Assembly: GCA_947628705.1 (NCBI GenBank)
Contig: CANRAZ010000001.1
Location: 26,309 to 90,308, forward strand
Direction of reading: 5' to 3'
Source of the DNA: an uncultured Lachnospiraceae bacterium
GTDB lineage: Bacteria > Bacillota > Clostridia > Lachnospirales > Lachnospiraceae
Length of the DNA: 64,000 bases
The notes below the pieces were generated by a model. The model did not search any database. It worked only from the letters and a program-made list of their open reading frames with translations, and was not told the origin of the DNA. Position 1 is the first letter of the stretch; each line of letters opens with the position of its first letter. Shown here piece after piece: positions 19,083 through 29,094 of the stretch. The position numbers and the translations under genes were made by a program.

Positions 19083-20768
19083 CTATTCAACAGACATAAT
19101 GTAGTAATATACAGGCTGTCCGCCCTCATGGACCTCTACGTCAAGGAAATCGTATTCCTCTGTTATTCTGCCTGCAAGCGCTTCAGCCTCTTCCTCGGTA
19201 ATTCCCTCGCCGTAATATACGGAAACAAGCTCCGCCTCACCCTCGGAGACAAGCTTCTTAACTGTCTCGAACGCAGTTTCTGAAATGTCCTGCCCGACAG
19301 CCGCAATGTTTTTATCCCCGATTCCCATGATGTCGTTCACATGAATGTCAAAGCCGTCAATCGAGGTGTCCCTGACCGCATAAGTTACCTGACCTGTTTT
19401 TACAAGCTTCATGCCTTCGGTCATCGTGCTTTCGTTGTTCTCAGGCGACTCGCCGTCAAGGAAATTTATCATGGCTGATATGCCCTGAGGAATGGTTTTT
19501 GAAGGAATCACAATGACATTTTTGTCCTTCGTAAGCGCCTTTGCCTGCGAGGCTGCAAGTATAATGTTGCTGTTGTTAGGAAGAATGAACACATTATCGG
19601 CATTAACTGCCTCAATGGCTGTGAGCATATCCTCAGTGCTCGGGTTCATCGTCTGGCCGCCCTCTATGATATAGTCGACTCCAAGCCCTCTGAAAATCTC
19701 GTTCATTCCGTTTCCGATCGAAACGGCAATAAATCCGTTTTCCTTTTTAGGCATCGGCTTATCCTCTTTTACAGGCTCCGCAGGCTTTTGGGAAATTTCG
19801 GAACTCTTAATTACTCTTTCGTTGTGCTCCTCACGCATGTTGTCGATCTTCATGCTGGTAAGCTGACCGTAGGTAAGAGCCTTCTGTATGGCAAGACCCG
19901 GATCGTTGGTGTGCACATGGACCTTTACCACGTCATCGTCAGCAACGCACACAATCGAATCTCCTATTGATTCAAGATATGCCTTAAACTCAAGCTCCTG
20001 CGGCATCAAAAATTCCTTCTCAAGCATTATTATAAACTCAGTACAATAACCGAATTTAATATCTGCGGTAGAAATCGAATCATTGGCAGCGCCTTTAGGA
20101 GCCGACGAAGCCTTTGACGTTCCCTCCTGCTCAAGCACAATTTCCTCATCGCCGTTTATAAAGGCGTCCCTTACTCCCAAAAGTATCTCAACCAGTCCCT
20201 GTCCGCCGGAATCCACGACTCCCGCTTCTTTAAGAACAGGCAACAGCTCCGGAGTGTTTTCAAGAGCAGCCTGCATTGCTTCGATAATATGCGCTCCGAA
20301 CTCCTCAAAGCTTTCGGCTTCCCCGTAAATCTCTTCTGCTTTTTCAGCTCCTGCTCTTGCTACCGTGAGTATCGTTCCCTCCTTAGGCTTCATTACAGCC
20401 TTGTAGGCAGTTTCAACAGCCCTTGCCGACGCAGTCTTTACTGTCTCAATGTCAAGCTCGTCACACTCGCCGACAACCTTGCAGAAGCCTCTTAAAAGCT
20501 GTGAAAGTATTACTCCTGAGTTTCCTCTTGCTCCCCTCAGAGAGCCGCTGGAAATCGCTTTTGCAAGCTGATTCATGCTCGGATTTTCAAGCTTCTGAAC
20601 CTCTTTTGCAGCCGAGAGAATCGTAAGCGTCATGTTTGTTCCCGTGTCACCGTCAGGTACGGGAAAAACATTCAACTCGTTAATCATTTCTTTTTTTGCT
20701 TCAATACGCCTTGCCCCTGCCAGAAAAAACCTCTTTAAGAGCTGTGCATCAATAGAACTCAGTGCCAC
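19083..20768 (-). CDS. DAK2-domain fatty acid kinase-like protein (YloV/FakA family)
   Basis: NVFPVPDGDTGTNMTLT; RGARGNSGVILSQLLRG; located between asp23-like gene and recG. Confidence 0.93.
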   Translation of the reverse strand: MALSSIDAQLLKRFFLAGARRIEAKKEMINELNVFPVPDGDTGTNMTLTILSAAKEVQKLENPSMNQLAKAISSGSLRGARGNSGVILSQLLRGFCKVVGECDELDIETVKTASARAVETAYKAVMKPKEGTILTVARAGAEKAEEIYGEAESFEEFGAHIIEAMQAALENTPELLPVLKEAGVVDSGGQGLVEILLGVRDAFINGDEEIVLEQEGTSKASSAPKGAANDSISTADIKFGYCTEFIIMLEKEFLMPQELEFKAYLESIGDSIVCVADDDVVKVHVHTNDPGLAIQKALTYGQLTSMKIDNMREEHNERVIKSSEISQKPAEPVKEDKPMPKKENGFIAVSIGNGMNEIFRGLGVDYIIEGGQTMNPSTEDMLTAIEAVNADNVFILPNNSNIILAASQAKALTKDKNVIVIPSKTIPQGISAMINFLDGESPENNESTMTEGMKLVKTGQVTYAVRDTSIDGFDIHVNDIMGIGDKNIAAVGQDISETAFETVKKLVSEGEAELVSVYYGEGITEEEAEALAGRITEEYDFLDVEVHEGGQPVYYYIMSVE

Positions 20769-20786
20769 CTTGCTTTCCTCCCATGC

Positions 20787-21155
20787 CTAGTCAATAATGC
20801 GTACGCCTTCGACATAAATCTTAATCTTGTTAACCTTAAGACCGGTAAAATCTTCAACCTTATACTTTACATTCTGTATAAGGTTCTCACAAACAGCCTT
20901 AATACTGACACCGTAAGCCACTATAACATGGAACTTAATATTGATTTCGTTGTTTATGACCTCAACATTGACTCCGTGTGTCAGACTTTCTTTATATAAC
21001 AGCTTTGCCAGCCCGTCCTTCATGCTTATTGATGCCATACCGACAATACCGAAGCACTCAACCGCAGCTGAACCTGCGTACTTTGCAATAACATTGGAAT
21101 CGATGGAAACCTCTCCCACATTTCTCATTAATGTACCATCCATATAAACCTCCAA
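20787..21155 (-). CDS. Asp23/Gls24 family envelope stress protein (YloU-like)
   Basis: Short Asp23-type protein; conserved order rpmB-yloU-yloV-recG. Confidence 0.9.
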   Translation of the reverse strand: MEVYMDGTLMRNVGEVSIDSNVIAKYAGSAAVECFGIVGMASISMKDGLAKLLYKESLTHGVNVEVINNEINIKFHVIVAYGVSIKAVCENLIQNVKYKVEDFTGLKVNKIKIYVEGVRIID

Positions 21156-21282
21156 TCTGCCGCCTGCGACGGTAACGTCTGCGACGTATAAAAAATAGTT
21201 CTTAAATCATTATACCCTTCATAAGTAAATTAGTAAAGTAACTTTCTTATTCAGTGTGCGTTAAACGCAGAAATGAGGAACC

Positions 21283-21423
21283 ATGCGTAAAATGTGCGGC
21301 TTTATTCTGCTGTGGATTGCAATAGGCATGATGCTTATGCTCCTTATAAGAAACATGTTTCTTGGGCTTTTTATCATCGTGCTCTGCCTTGTTCTGGGCT
21401 ATAACCTTTTCTGCAAGCCTTAG
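21283..21423 (+). CDS. Small hydrophobic membrane protein, 46 aa
   Basis: ATG..TAG frame MRKMCGFILLWIAIGMMLMLLIRNMFLGLFIIVLCLVLGYNLFCKP, preceded by GAGGAACC; below the ORF-track size cut-off. Confidence 0.6.
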   Translation: MRKMCGFILLWIAIGMMLMLLIRNMFLGLFIIVLCLVLGYNLFCKP

Positions 21424-21454
21424 CAGACCTGTCAGGCAGCTTATACCTTAAAAC

Positions 21455-21497
21455 GAAAAAAGGGTGTCATGTTACAGACGTAACGACACCCATATTT
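21455..21497. terminator. Probable bidirectional terminator between small ORF and rpmB
   Basis: GGGTGTC-AT-GTTAC / GTAAC-GACACCC stem with A-run upstream. Confidence 0.8.
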
Positions 21498-21515
21498 GTT
21501 TCGCAGTACAAAACA

Positions 21516-21713
21516 TTATGCTCTTTCAACCTTACCTGATCTCAAGCAGGATGTACAAACGTGCATCTTCTTTGCTCCTCCGTTGACCTTAACCTTAACG
21601 GATTTAACGTTGGACTTCCATTCTCTGTTAGCTCTGCCGGAAACCTGACTTCTTGTTATACTGATCTGTCTTCCGAAAAGTGCGCCCTTTCCGCAAATAT
21701 CACATTTTGCCAC
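21516..21713 (-). CDS. rpmB: 50S ribosomal protein L28
   Basis: MAKCDICGKGALFGRQISITRSQVSGRANREWKSNVK. Confidence 0.95.
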   Translation of the reverse strand: MAKCDICGKGALFGRQISITRSQVSGRANREWKSNVKSVKVKVNGGAKKMHVCTSCLRSGKVERA

Positions 21714-21899
21714 TGGTCTAGCACCTCCTTACTATATATAATAGTCCTTCAAGACCTAAACGATGGTATTCTAACATAAATATACATTAAATGCAAGCAT
21801 ATTTTTATTAAATCGCATCCGTGACGGGTTTGTCCGTTTTTTATCGGTAAATACCGCCGGAACGCCGCCGTTTAAGCTAAAATTATACTTCTCAGGATT

Positions 21900-22343
21900 T
21901 TACTTCTCCGTGTTTTTCTTTTCTTCGTCAAAAACCGGCTTTTCGCACTGAGCGTTTACGGCTTCTCTTGCGACCTCATCTACTATTTCGTCAAGGTTGT
22001 CGCCATTTTTCAGCTTTTTAATCTTTTTTATGATTTCAGGAATAAGGTCTATGCACTTTGTAAGAGCGTCCTGTTCTTTAACGTTAAGCAGTCTTATATC
22101 CTGCCCCTGAATGATGATTACGCTGTTGGCAGTCATTTTACCGCCCAGTCCGCCGCCTGCCTTGTTCTTTACTTCCTTATTGAAAGCGCCGCCGCCCACG
22201 CCGAAAGTAACGTCTACGAGCGGTATCAGAATCGTTCCGTTAGGAAGGGTTATCGCATCTCCTACCACCGTCTTGGAATCAATGTAGGTCTCCATACCCT
22301 TAAATAAGCTTCCCAACATCTCATTAAAACCGTTTGCTGCCAT
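21900..22343 (-). CDS. GerW/YtfJ family spore protein
   Basis: VVGDAITLPNGTILIPLVDVTFGVGGG; Gly-rich middle typical of YtfJ. Confidence 0.9.
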   Translation of the reverse strand: MAANGFNEMLGSLFKGMETYIDSKTVVGDAITLPNGTILIPLVDVTFGVGGGAFNKEVKNKAGGGLGGKMTANSVIIIQGQDIRLLNVKEQDALTKCIDLIPEIIKKIKKLKNGDNLDEIVDEVAREAVNAQCEKPVFDEEKKNTEK

Positions 22344-22416
22344 TGTTATCCTCCTTCAGACAATTTAACTTTTTGTTTGTTCTCCCTGTCCCTAAAGCAG
22401 ACCGCCGACACAGCCG

Positions 22417-23421
22417 CTAAATCTGCTTTAAACAGTCTATGTTCTCAAGAGTCGTATCCTTCAGACTCAAAACATTCTTGATAAACCTTCTGACCTGTTT
22501 TCTTATTATAACGTCGATTGCGATGTATGCAATACGCCCCAGGAATATCCTTCCCGAAAGCGAAACGTCAGCTTCAAGAGTTTTTTCCGAAAAATCAGGC
22601 GTTATGTCAAGGCTTTCACAGTATAATCCGTAAAACGCCGAAATCGCTGCCAGCGCATATCCTGTCTTCGACGGGTCGTCAAAGCCAAAGGTAATGCTGC
22701 CGTTGAGCTTTCTGGGACGTATGTGGCAAATCAGCTTGATTATATCCTTTTTCAGGACGTCAAAGGCGTACTTCGTGGATTTTCTCTTAAAAAAAATCTC
22801 AACCTCGTCCTTTTCCTTTCCGCATATATCAAGGGCTTTCTTGATTCTTGCCGAAAGCCTGTCTATTTTCTGCTGAACAGTCTCCTTTTCCTTCTCATCT
22901 GCTCCGGCGTTCAAATTTTCTTCAGTTTTTTCCGTTGAAGCATCAGTCTCTGTTACGCTTTCCGCAAGTCCAACTGCTTTACCGGCTGTATTTTCCGCAG
23001 CCTCAACCGCTTTACCTGCCGTATCTTCCGCAAGCTTAACCGCTTCATCGGCCGTATTTTCCACAGCCCCTGCCACGGCTTCAACACTTTCCTTCGCATC
23101 AGACTTTACAGCCTCTGCCGCCCGTTTTGTTTCCTTCTTTACGTCTTTTTCAACGCTTTCCTTCTCCGCCTTAGGAAAAATGCGTTTTCCAAACAGTTTT
23201 ACCGCAAACTCAGGTTTTTTGTCTTTGTACGAGACGTCCGCACCGATAAAAAGCAGCCACTTAATCTTTGCAAGGACGCATATATCCCCATTTGATGCTT
23301 TTACAGACGCGCTGTACTTTATCGGCGCCGCAAGTATAACAATAACGAGAAGCAGGATAATCCCCAGTATAACTAAGACAATTATGCCTATTATCATTAA
23401 AATTTTCAGAAGTATATCCAT
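22417..23421 (-). CDS. DUF2953 domain protein (YtfI-like) with Ala-rich repeat insert
   Basis: N-terminal TM; adjacent to ytfJ/gerW-like gene; ATG at 23421 preceded by GGGAGAAAAG. Confidence 0.8.
   Translation of the reverse strand: MDILLKILMIIGIIVLVILGIILLLVIVILAAPIKYSASVKASNGDICVLAKIKWLLFIGADVSYKDKKPEFAVKLFGKRIFPKAEKESVEKDVKKETKRAAEAVKSDAKESVEAVAGAVENTADEAVKLAEDTAGKAVEAAENTAGKAVGLAESVTETDASTEKTEENLNAGADEKEKETVQQKIDRLSARIKKALDICGKEKDEVEIFFKRKSTKYAFDVLKKDIIKLICHIRPRKLNGSITFGFDDPSKTGYALAAISAFYGLYCESLDITPDFSEKTLEADVSLSGRIFLGRIAYIAIDVIIRKQVRRFIKNVLSLKDTTLENIDCLKQI
22960..23073. repeat. In-frame 33-bp (11-aa) degenerate repeats
   Basis: Encodes ENTADEAVKLA / EDTAGKAVEAA / ENTAGKAVGLA. Confidence 0.75.
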
Positions 23422-23524
23422 CTTTTCTCCCGATTTTATGCTTCCAAGCAATCATGCTGATTCAGCATACATTCCATAAATTCAGGCGAAGAAATTTATG
23501 TCGCCAAAACATATTTTCCGGCCT

Positions 23525-24871
23525 TTAATCAAACTCCTTCCAGAACATTCTGAGCGAAGCCGTTTTTTCCGCCTTGTCGCCGCAATGGTCAAGCGTAAAT
23601 CTTACATAGTTCATGACCTCCGTATGAGACACAAAGAAAACAGGGAGCTCTTTAAGCACGGACGCCATCATGGCTCTTTTTACCTGTCTGTCTTTTCCTT
23701 CAAATTCTTTTTGAAGATTCTCTACGAGTTGAATTCCTGTTTCTTCTATTATGTCTGCGCTGCACTCGGTCCTGTCGGTACTGTCCTCTATTTCTGCGAA
23801 ATCGGATGTTGACATCAGCTTGCCTGCAAGCGTTAAATCACGGTATATTTCAGGATTCAGCTTATCAAGCTCATCTTTAACAGATTCAAGCCTTCCCTCA
23901 GATGCCGCCACCCTTGCAACAAGCTTTTCCGGCTTTCCCTCAAGAGATGCAAAAACCCTGTCTGCGCCCTCTGTGTCAACCCGGATAAAATCACCCTGTT
24001 GACCGGCTTCATGCTTAAAAGCATCCGTCACCTCGTTTATCACACCCTCAAGACGTTCCTTTAGCGACAGCTCCTGCGGAACATACTTTTTTACTAAATG
24101 ATATGTGTACAGAGAGTTTATCAGAGTCTGCATCGCAATGCAGAATTCCGTTGAAACGTTCAAAGCCTCGCTCACTGAAGCGAGCCGCTCTTCAAGACCG
24201 TCAAAGGTCTCCTTGTCTATCTCCTTATAGTTTACCTTAAGAAACGGTTCCTTAAACTGTTCAAACTCTTTAAAATACTCTTTGTTTTCAGGCTTATAAA
24301 TTCCCGCTGCCGAAAGAATCATATAAACAAATCCCTTAAGGGATTCTCTTTCAGCGCCCTTATAAACCGAGAGGCTTTCTCTGATAAGCTCAAAGAATCT
24401 TTTACTTGTCATTCTCACCGGAAGCTGGGAAATCATCTCTTTTATTCTGAGATTGACCTCCATGTTGTCCTCGGATTCAAAAACAAACTGCAAAAGCCTC
24501 CTTGCTTCTTCGTCATTGTCAATTTCGGGAAGATCGTCCTCAAACTTAAGCTCAGCCCTGTTTAAAAGATACTCATGGATATTAAACCAATCTATATATG
24601 CGGTAAGAACATCCATGCGCCCCACGACTTCCCTTCTTATTCTGTCAAGAAGCGCAACCGTGCTTTCTGAGCCTTCATCCTCCTGATAAAGAGCCTCGGC
24701 TGCCTTAAGTACGGCATCCATTATCTCCCTTCCGTTTTCGGCATATGCCAGCTCGCAGTCGTAAAACTGCTCATAGGTATTGTAAAAATCCATCGCAAAA
24801 TTTAAAATTGCAAGCTCTGCATACTCTTCTGCCAGCGCCTCTGCCGCAGCAGGAATCTTTTTTTCGCTCAT
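23525..24871 (-). CDS. Hypothetical conserved-looking protein, acidic and helical
   Basis: Long ORF; GGAGGCCGTA before ATG at 24871; coupled to upstream rhomboid-like gene (ORF track start 24883 overlaps its stop). Confidence 0.75.
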   Translation of the reverse strand: MSEKKIPAAAEALAEEYAELAILNFAMDFYNTYEQFYDCELAYAENGREIMDAVLKAAEALYQEDEGSESTVALLDRIRREVVGRMDVLTAYIDWFNIHEYLLNRAELKFEDDLPEIDNDEEARRLLQFVFESEDNMEVNLRIKEMISQLPVRMTSKRFFELIRESLSVYKGAERESLKGFVYMILSAAGIYKPENKEYFKEFEQFKEPFLKVNYKEIDKETFDGLEERLASVSEALNVSTEFCIAMQTLINSLYTYHLVKKYVPQELSLKERLEGVINEVTDAFKHEAGQQGDFIRVDTEGADRVFASLEGKPEKLVARVAASEGRLESVKDELDKLNPEIYRDLTLAGKLMSTSDFAEIEDSTDRTECSADIIEETGIQLVENLQKEFEGKDRQVKRAMMASVLKELPVFFVSHTEVMNYVRFTLDHCGDKAEKTASLRMFWKEFD

Positions 24872-24882
24872 TACGGCCTCCA

Positions 24883-25866
24883 TCAGTTATCCTTCTGCTC
24901 ATGCACGACATGCGTGTGAGTGTAAAGGTGTTCCATGCAATATTCGTAATTTCCGTCGCATTTTGAACAGAATCTGAATTCCAAGTCATCTCCGTCAAGC
25001 TCCGTTCTTCCGCATACCGCACATTTGTGTCTTGTAATGACCTGCCTTCTGGTTCCGCCTGAACCGTTTCCCTGTCCGTATCCGGAATTACTGTAATTTC
25101 CGTAAACTCCGCTCATATAGTCCTGAGTAAACTTTCTGCGCCTTCTTGCGGCGGCAGGCGTTTTTCCCTTACGCTTAAGCACCGTAAGATAGAAAAGCAG
25201 AAAATTCATCAGTGAAACCATAAGCAGAATAAGGCTGCAGACTCCAAGAACCACGCTGGCGTTTAAGAACACGTCGACAACGCCGTAAATTTCCACCGCA
25301 ATATAGACGTAAGCCAGATACTTTACCTTTATCGGTATTATGAAGAACAGCAGGAACTGAACATCAGAATAAATCGTTGCAAATGCAAGGAACATGGACA
25401 AGTGTATATAGTGCAGGCTAATCGGCACCGACAGATGAAGCGCTCCGTGCGTCCACAGAAGAATTATGATATAAATCAGCACGGCGGCAAGAATGTTGAA
25501 AAGCACTCCGCTGAAATAGAATACGTTAAATTTAAAGCTTCCCCAGTTTGCCTCAAGCGAGTTTCCTATCATGTAGTAAAGATATACTGCAATCAGCATG
25601 AAAAAAATGTTTGTGTCAAGGGGCTGTATAAGAAAGGTAACTATTCTCCAAATCTGCCCTCTTAAAATCATGTCGATGTCGAATGAGAAATAAAGGGAAT
25701 AAAGGTCTACTCCCCTTGTAGCGCTTATCATTGCAACAAAAAAGCCAAGTATATAGAGCATCACTACATACTTCATGAGGTTTCTTATCGCATATTTTCC
25801 ATACTTGCGTTCAAGCTTGTCCAACATAGTCAAGATCCTCCCAAGCGGACTCAAACTATCTTTCAT
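24883..25866 (-). CDS. Rhomboid-like multi-TM membrane protein with C-terminal Cys/His zinc-ribbon-like motif
   Basis: TM segments in a rhomboid-like arrangement; tail HKCAVCGRTELDGDDLEFRFCSKCDGNYEYCMEHLYTHTHVVHE. Confidence 0.7.
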   Translation of the reverse strand: MKDSLSPLGRILTMLDKLERKYGKYAIRNLMKYVVMLYILGFFVAMISATRGVDLYSLYFSFDIDMILRGQIWRIVTFLIQPLDTNIFFMLIAVYLYYMIGNSLEANWGSFKFNVFYFSGVLFNILAAVLIYIIILLWTHGALHLSVPISLHYIHLSMFLAFATIYSDVQFLLFFIIPIKVKYLAYVYIAVEIYGVVDVFLNASVVLGVCSLILLMVSLMNFLLFYLTVLKRKGKTPAAARRRRKFTQDYMSGVYGNYSNSGYGQGNGSGGTRRQVITRHKCAVCGRTELDGDDLEFRFCSKCDGNYEYCMEHLYTHTHVVHEQKDN

Positions 25867-26021
25867 TATAATTGTGATTGAGTCTAATGTAAATCTTTTT
25901 TTGCTTATTTAGCAGGATTTTTATAAAAAGAATTTAAATCGGCTTAACATGTTAAATCAGAAATAAACGTTTTATTATACGTATCACCGCTTAAAATAAT
26001 TGAGCCCCAAGATTTAATTTA

Positions 26022-26051
26022 TTGTCATTTAACGTGTAAATGTGTTATACT
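26022..26051 (+). promoter_or_regulatory. Sigma-A-like promoter upstream of RqcH-like gene
   Basis: TTGTCA, 17-18 bp spacer, TTATACT. Confidence 0.6.
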
Positions 26052-26133
26052 AGCCAACGGGTACGGTTTTTAGGTAAAGTCTGAAAATTTGTAAACAAAA
26101 TCCCGATATGCGAAAGAAAGCCTGATAAAAAGA

Positions 26134-26232
26134 GGCGGCTTACCGCATAATCATAATAATTGAAAAGGCGGCTCACCGCACAATCATAATAATTGAAAAG
26201 GCAACTTACCGCACAATCGTTATTTTAAAAAG
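26134..26232. repeat. Three tandem copies of a 33-bp intergenic repeat
   Basis: GGCGGCTTACCGCATAATCATAATAATTGAAAA at 26134, 26167 and 26200 (third diverged). Confidence 0.9.
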
Positions 26233-26244
26233 GAGGAAAGCGTC

Positions 26245-28050
26245 ATGGCATTTGACGGTTTTGTGATTTCATGCCTTGCAGACAGTCTCAGGAGCTGTCT
26301 CGTGGGAGGCAGAATAACCAAGATAAGCCAGCCTGAAAAAGATGAAATCATTCTGACAATCAAAAACTACGATGTCTACAGGCTTGATATTTCCGTAAAC
26401 GCTTCTCTCCCTTTGGTATGCCTGACTGATGAAACCAAGCCTGCGCCGCTGACCGCTCCCGGCTTTTGCATGCTGCTTAGAAAGCATCTAAACAACGCAA
26501 AAATCATTGATATCGTCCAGCCTAACATGGAAAGAGTCATCATGTTAAAAATTGAGCATTTGGACGAAATGGGCGATTTAAAAGAAAAATGGCTTATTGC
26601 AGAGCTTATGGGCAAGCACTCCAACATCATATTTACCGACGAGAGCATGAGGATAATAGACTCAATAAAGCATGTTTCGCAATTTGTAAGCTCTGTAAGA
26701 GAGGTTTTGCCGGGCAGGGATTACTTTATCCCAAAGACAACGGACAAGACTGACGCCCATGAATCTGATTATAAAAGCTTTTGCAGCGCCGTAAGGAGCA
26801 AGCATTGTGAGGTTTTCAAGGCTCTGTACTGCTCGTACACGGGCTTTTCTCCTTTGATCGCAAATGAGATATGCAAACGGGCGGGGGTACCCTCTTCCGA
26901 AAATACCGATGCTCTTACAGAGGACGCCCTCAGTTCGCTTTATGAAATTACGAAGCATATGCTGGATATGTCGGATAACGGCAAATACTCTCCCGTCATA
27001 ATAACAAAAAATTCAGAGCCTGTTGAATTTTCCTGCTTTCCTCTGACCGTCTACAGTGAGGAGAGCTTTGAAACCGTGGAATACAACAGCATTTCCGAGG
27101 TTCTTACCTCCTTCTACAGCATGAAGGAGAAGCTTTCAAGAATAAACCAGAAATCCGCCGCGCTTAGAAAAAACCTCTTAACGGCGATAGAAAGAGTCTC
27201 AAAGAAATATGACCTTCAGCTTGCGCAGCTTAAGGACACCGAAAAGCGTGACAAATTCAAGGTTTACGGAGAGCTGATTACCGCCTACGGCTATTCGGTG
27301 CCCGAAGGCTCAAAAAGCATGAGCTGCATTAACTACTATGACGGAAAGGAAATTACGATTCCTCTCGACCCGACTATTCCTGTTCTTGCCAACGCCAAAA
27401 GATATTTTGACAGATACTCCAAATTAAAAAGGACAAACGAAGCTGTCGCCGAGCTTTTAAAAAAGACCTCTGAGGAACTGTACCACTTAAAATCCATACA
27501 GAATTCTCTTGATATGGCTCTGTATGAGGGCGACTTGGCGGATATCAGGCGCGAAATGGCTGAATACGGCTATATCAAAAAAAATTCTGACGAGCGGAAA
27601 AATCTCAAATCAGGAAATACATCTAAAGCCGGAAGAAGCGGAAAAAACAGGGAGCTTAAATCAAAAAATCACTCCTCGCCGCTCCATTACAGGACTGATG
27701 ACGGCTTTGATTTATACGCAGGCAAAAACAATTACCAGAACGACGAAATAACCTTTAAGCTTGCCGACGGAGGCGACTGGTGGTTCCACGCCAAAAACGC
27801 TCCCGGCTCTCACGTTATCTTAAAAACAGACGGTAAGGAAATACCCGATAAGGTGTTTGAGCAGGCGGCGGCTCTTGCTGCGTACTACTCTTCGCAAAAG
27901 GACAGCGGAAAGGTAGAAATCGACTACCTGCAAAGAAAAAACGTCAAGAAACCGAACGGCTCCAAGCCCGGCTTTGTCGTTTACTACACCAACTACTCTA
28001 TGGTTGCCGCTCCCGATATCTCCTCTCTCACCGAGGTTGCAGGAGATTAA
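26245..28050 (+). CDS. NFACT family protein, RqcH/FbpA-like
   Basis: MAFDGFVISCLADSLRSCLVGGRITKISQP; NFACT-R motif DGGDWWFHAKNAPGSHVILK; SD AGGAGG. Confidence 0.93.
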   Translation: MAFDGFVISCLADSLRSCLVGGRITKISQPEKDEIILTIKNYDVYRLDISVNASLPLVCLTDETKPAPLTAPGFCMLLRKHLNNAKIIDIVQPNMERVIMLKIEHLDEMGDLKEKWLIAELMGKHSNIIFTDESMRIIDSIKHVSQFVSSVREVLPGRDYFIPKTTDKTDAHESDYKSFCSAVRSKHCEVFKALYCSYTGFSPLIANEICKRAGVPSSENTDALTEDALSSLYEITKHMLDMSDNGKYSPVIITKNSEPVEFSCFPLTVYSEESFETVEYNSISEVLTSFYSMKEKLSRINQKSAALRKNLLTAIERVSKKYDLQLAQLKDTEKRDKFKVYGELITAYGYSVPEGSKSMSCINYYDGKEITIPLDPTIPVLANAKRYFDRYSKLKRTNEAVAELLKKTSEELYHLKSIQNSLDMALYEGDLADIRREMAEYGYIKKNSDERKNLKSGNTSKAGRSGKNRELKSKNHSSPLHYRTDDGFDLYAGKNNYQNDEITFKLADGGDWWFHAKNAPGSHVILKTDGKEIPDKVFEQAAALAAYYSSQKDSGKVEIDYLQRKNVKKPNGSKPGFVVYYTNYSMVAAPDISSLTEVAGD

Positions 28051-28184
28051 AGCAGGCCGACAGGTTGACCGTCTGCACCGAAAAAGATATACGATTAAAA
28101 AAACAGCTGTTTACAAAAGGCTTGCTTTAAATTAGAATTAAACCTGAACGGTAATGCAATACATTTTATACGAAAGGAATACAC

Positions 28185-29000
28185 ATGATTTCATCTGACT
28201 ATCACGTCCACTCTTCATTTTCAACCGACAGCGACGCTCCCCCCAGTGAGGTCTTAAACGCCGCCGTAAGTCTCGGACTTAAATCTGTCTGCCTCACTGA
28301 CCATATGGACTGCGAATGGCCCGAGGATCCTGAACTTTTTATTTTTGATACGGATGAATACTTTAAAGCCCTCACTAAATTAAAAGAGGAATATAAAGAC
28401 AGGCTTGATTTGCGAATCGGAATGGAGCTTGGTCTAAGAAGTGAGCCTGACGTTTATGCTTTTCTTTCGGAAAGCTACAAAAAATATCAGGATATGCCTT
28501 TTGACTTTATTATCGGCTCAACCCATGTTTTCGATTACGGAGACCCATACTACACTAAATTCTGGGAGGATAAGAATCCCGACAGCGTGGTAAACTCCTT
28601 TTACGAATCGACTCTGTTTAACGCCTCCCATTATGACTGCTACGACGTCTACGGACACATCGACTATATCACAAGATACCTTCCTGACGGCTGCCACTAT
28701 GAGCAGTCACGTTATGCTGAACTAATTGAAGCAATCTTAAAGGCAATAATTAACGGGAACCGCGGAATCGAGATAAACACAGCTTCTCTTACAAAGGGCT
28801 ATGCCGACGCCAATCCCAACGCTTCTGTAATAAAGCTTTATAAAGAGTTGGGTGGTGAAATCATTACTGTGGGAAGCGATGCCCACTCTCCCGAAAACCT
28901 GACGGCACATTTTGACACGGCAGCTACGATTTTAAAGGATTGCGGATTCAAGTACTATACTGAGTTTGTAAACCGCAAGCCTGTATTTTTGGAACTGTAG
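28185..29000 (+). CDS. PHP-domain histidinol-phosphatase family protein
   Basis: DYHVHSSFSTDS; SVCLTDHMD; IGSTHVFD; VGSDAHSPENL. Confidence 0.88.
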   Translation: MISSDYHVHSSFSTDSDAPPSEVLNAAVSLGLKSVCLTDHMDCEWPEDPELFIFDTDEYFKALTKLKEEYKDRLDLRIGMELGLRSEPDVYAFLSESYKKYQDMPFDFIIGSTHVFDYGDPYYTKFWEDKNPDSVVNSFYESTLFNASHYDCYDVYGHIDYITRYLPDGCHYEQSRYAELIEAILKAIINGNRGIEINTASLTKGYADANPNASVIKLYKELGGEIITVGSDAHSPENLTAHFDTAATILKDCGFKYYTEFVNRKPVFLEL

Positions 29001-29010
29001 AGCAAAGCAT

Positions 29011-29051
29011 AAAAACGGTGCAGAACCTTTAGAGGCGCTGCACCGTTTTTT
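29011..29051. terminator. Bidirectional terminator between convergent genes
   Basis: AAAAACGGTGCAG ... CTGCACCGTTTTTT. Confidence 0.9.
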
Positions 29052-29094
29052 ATATGAAAGCAGTTTGAATGAGCCTTTTTACCGGCATGAACCG

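Noticed and set aside
26134-26232. CRISPR array
   Set aside because: Contiguous 33-bp repeats with no unique spacers and no cas genes.
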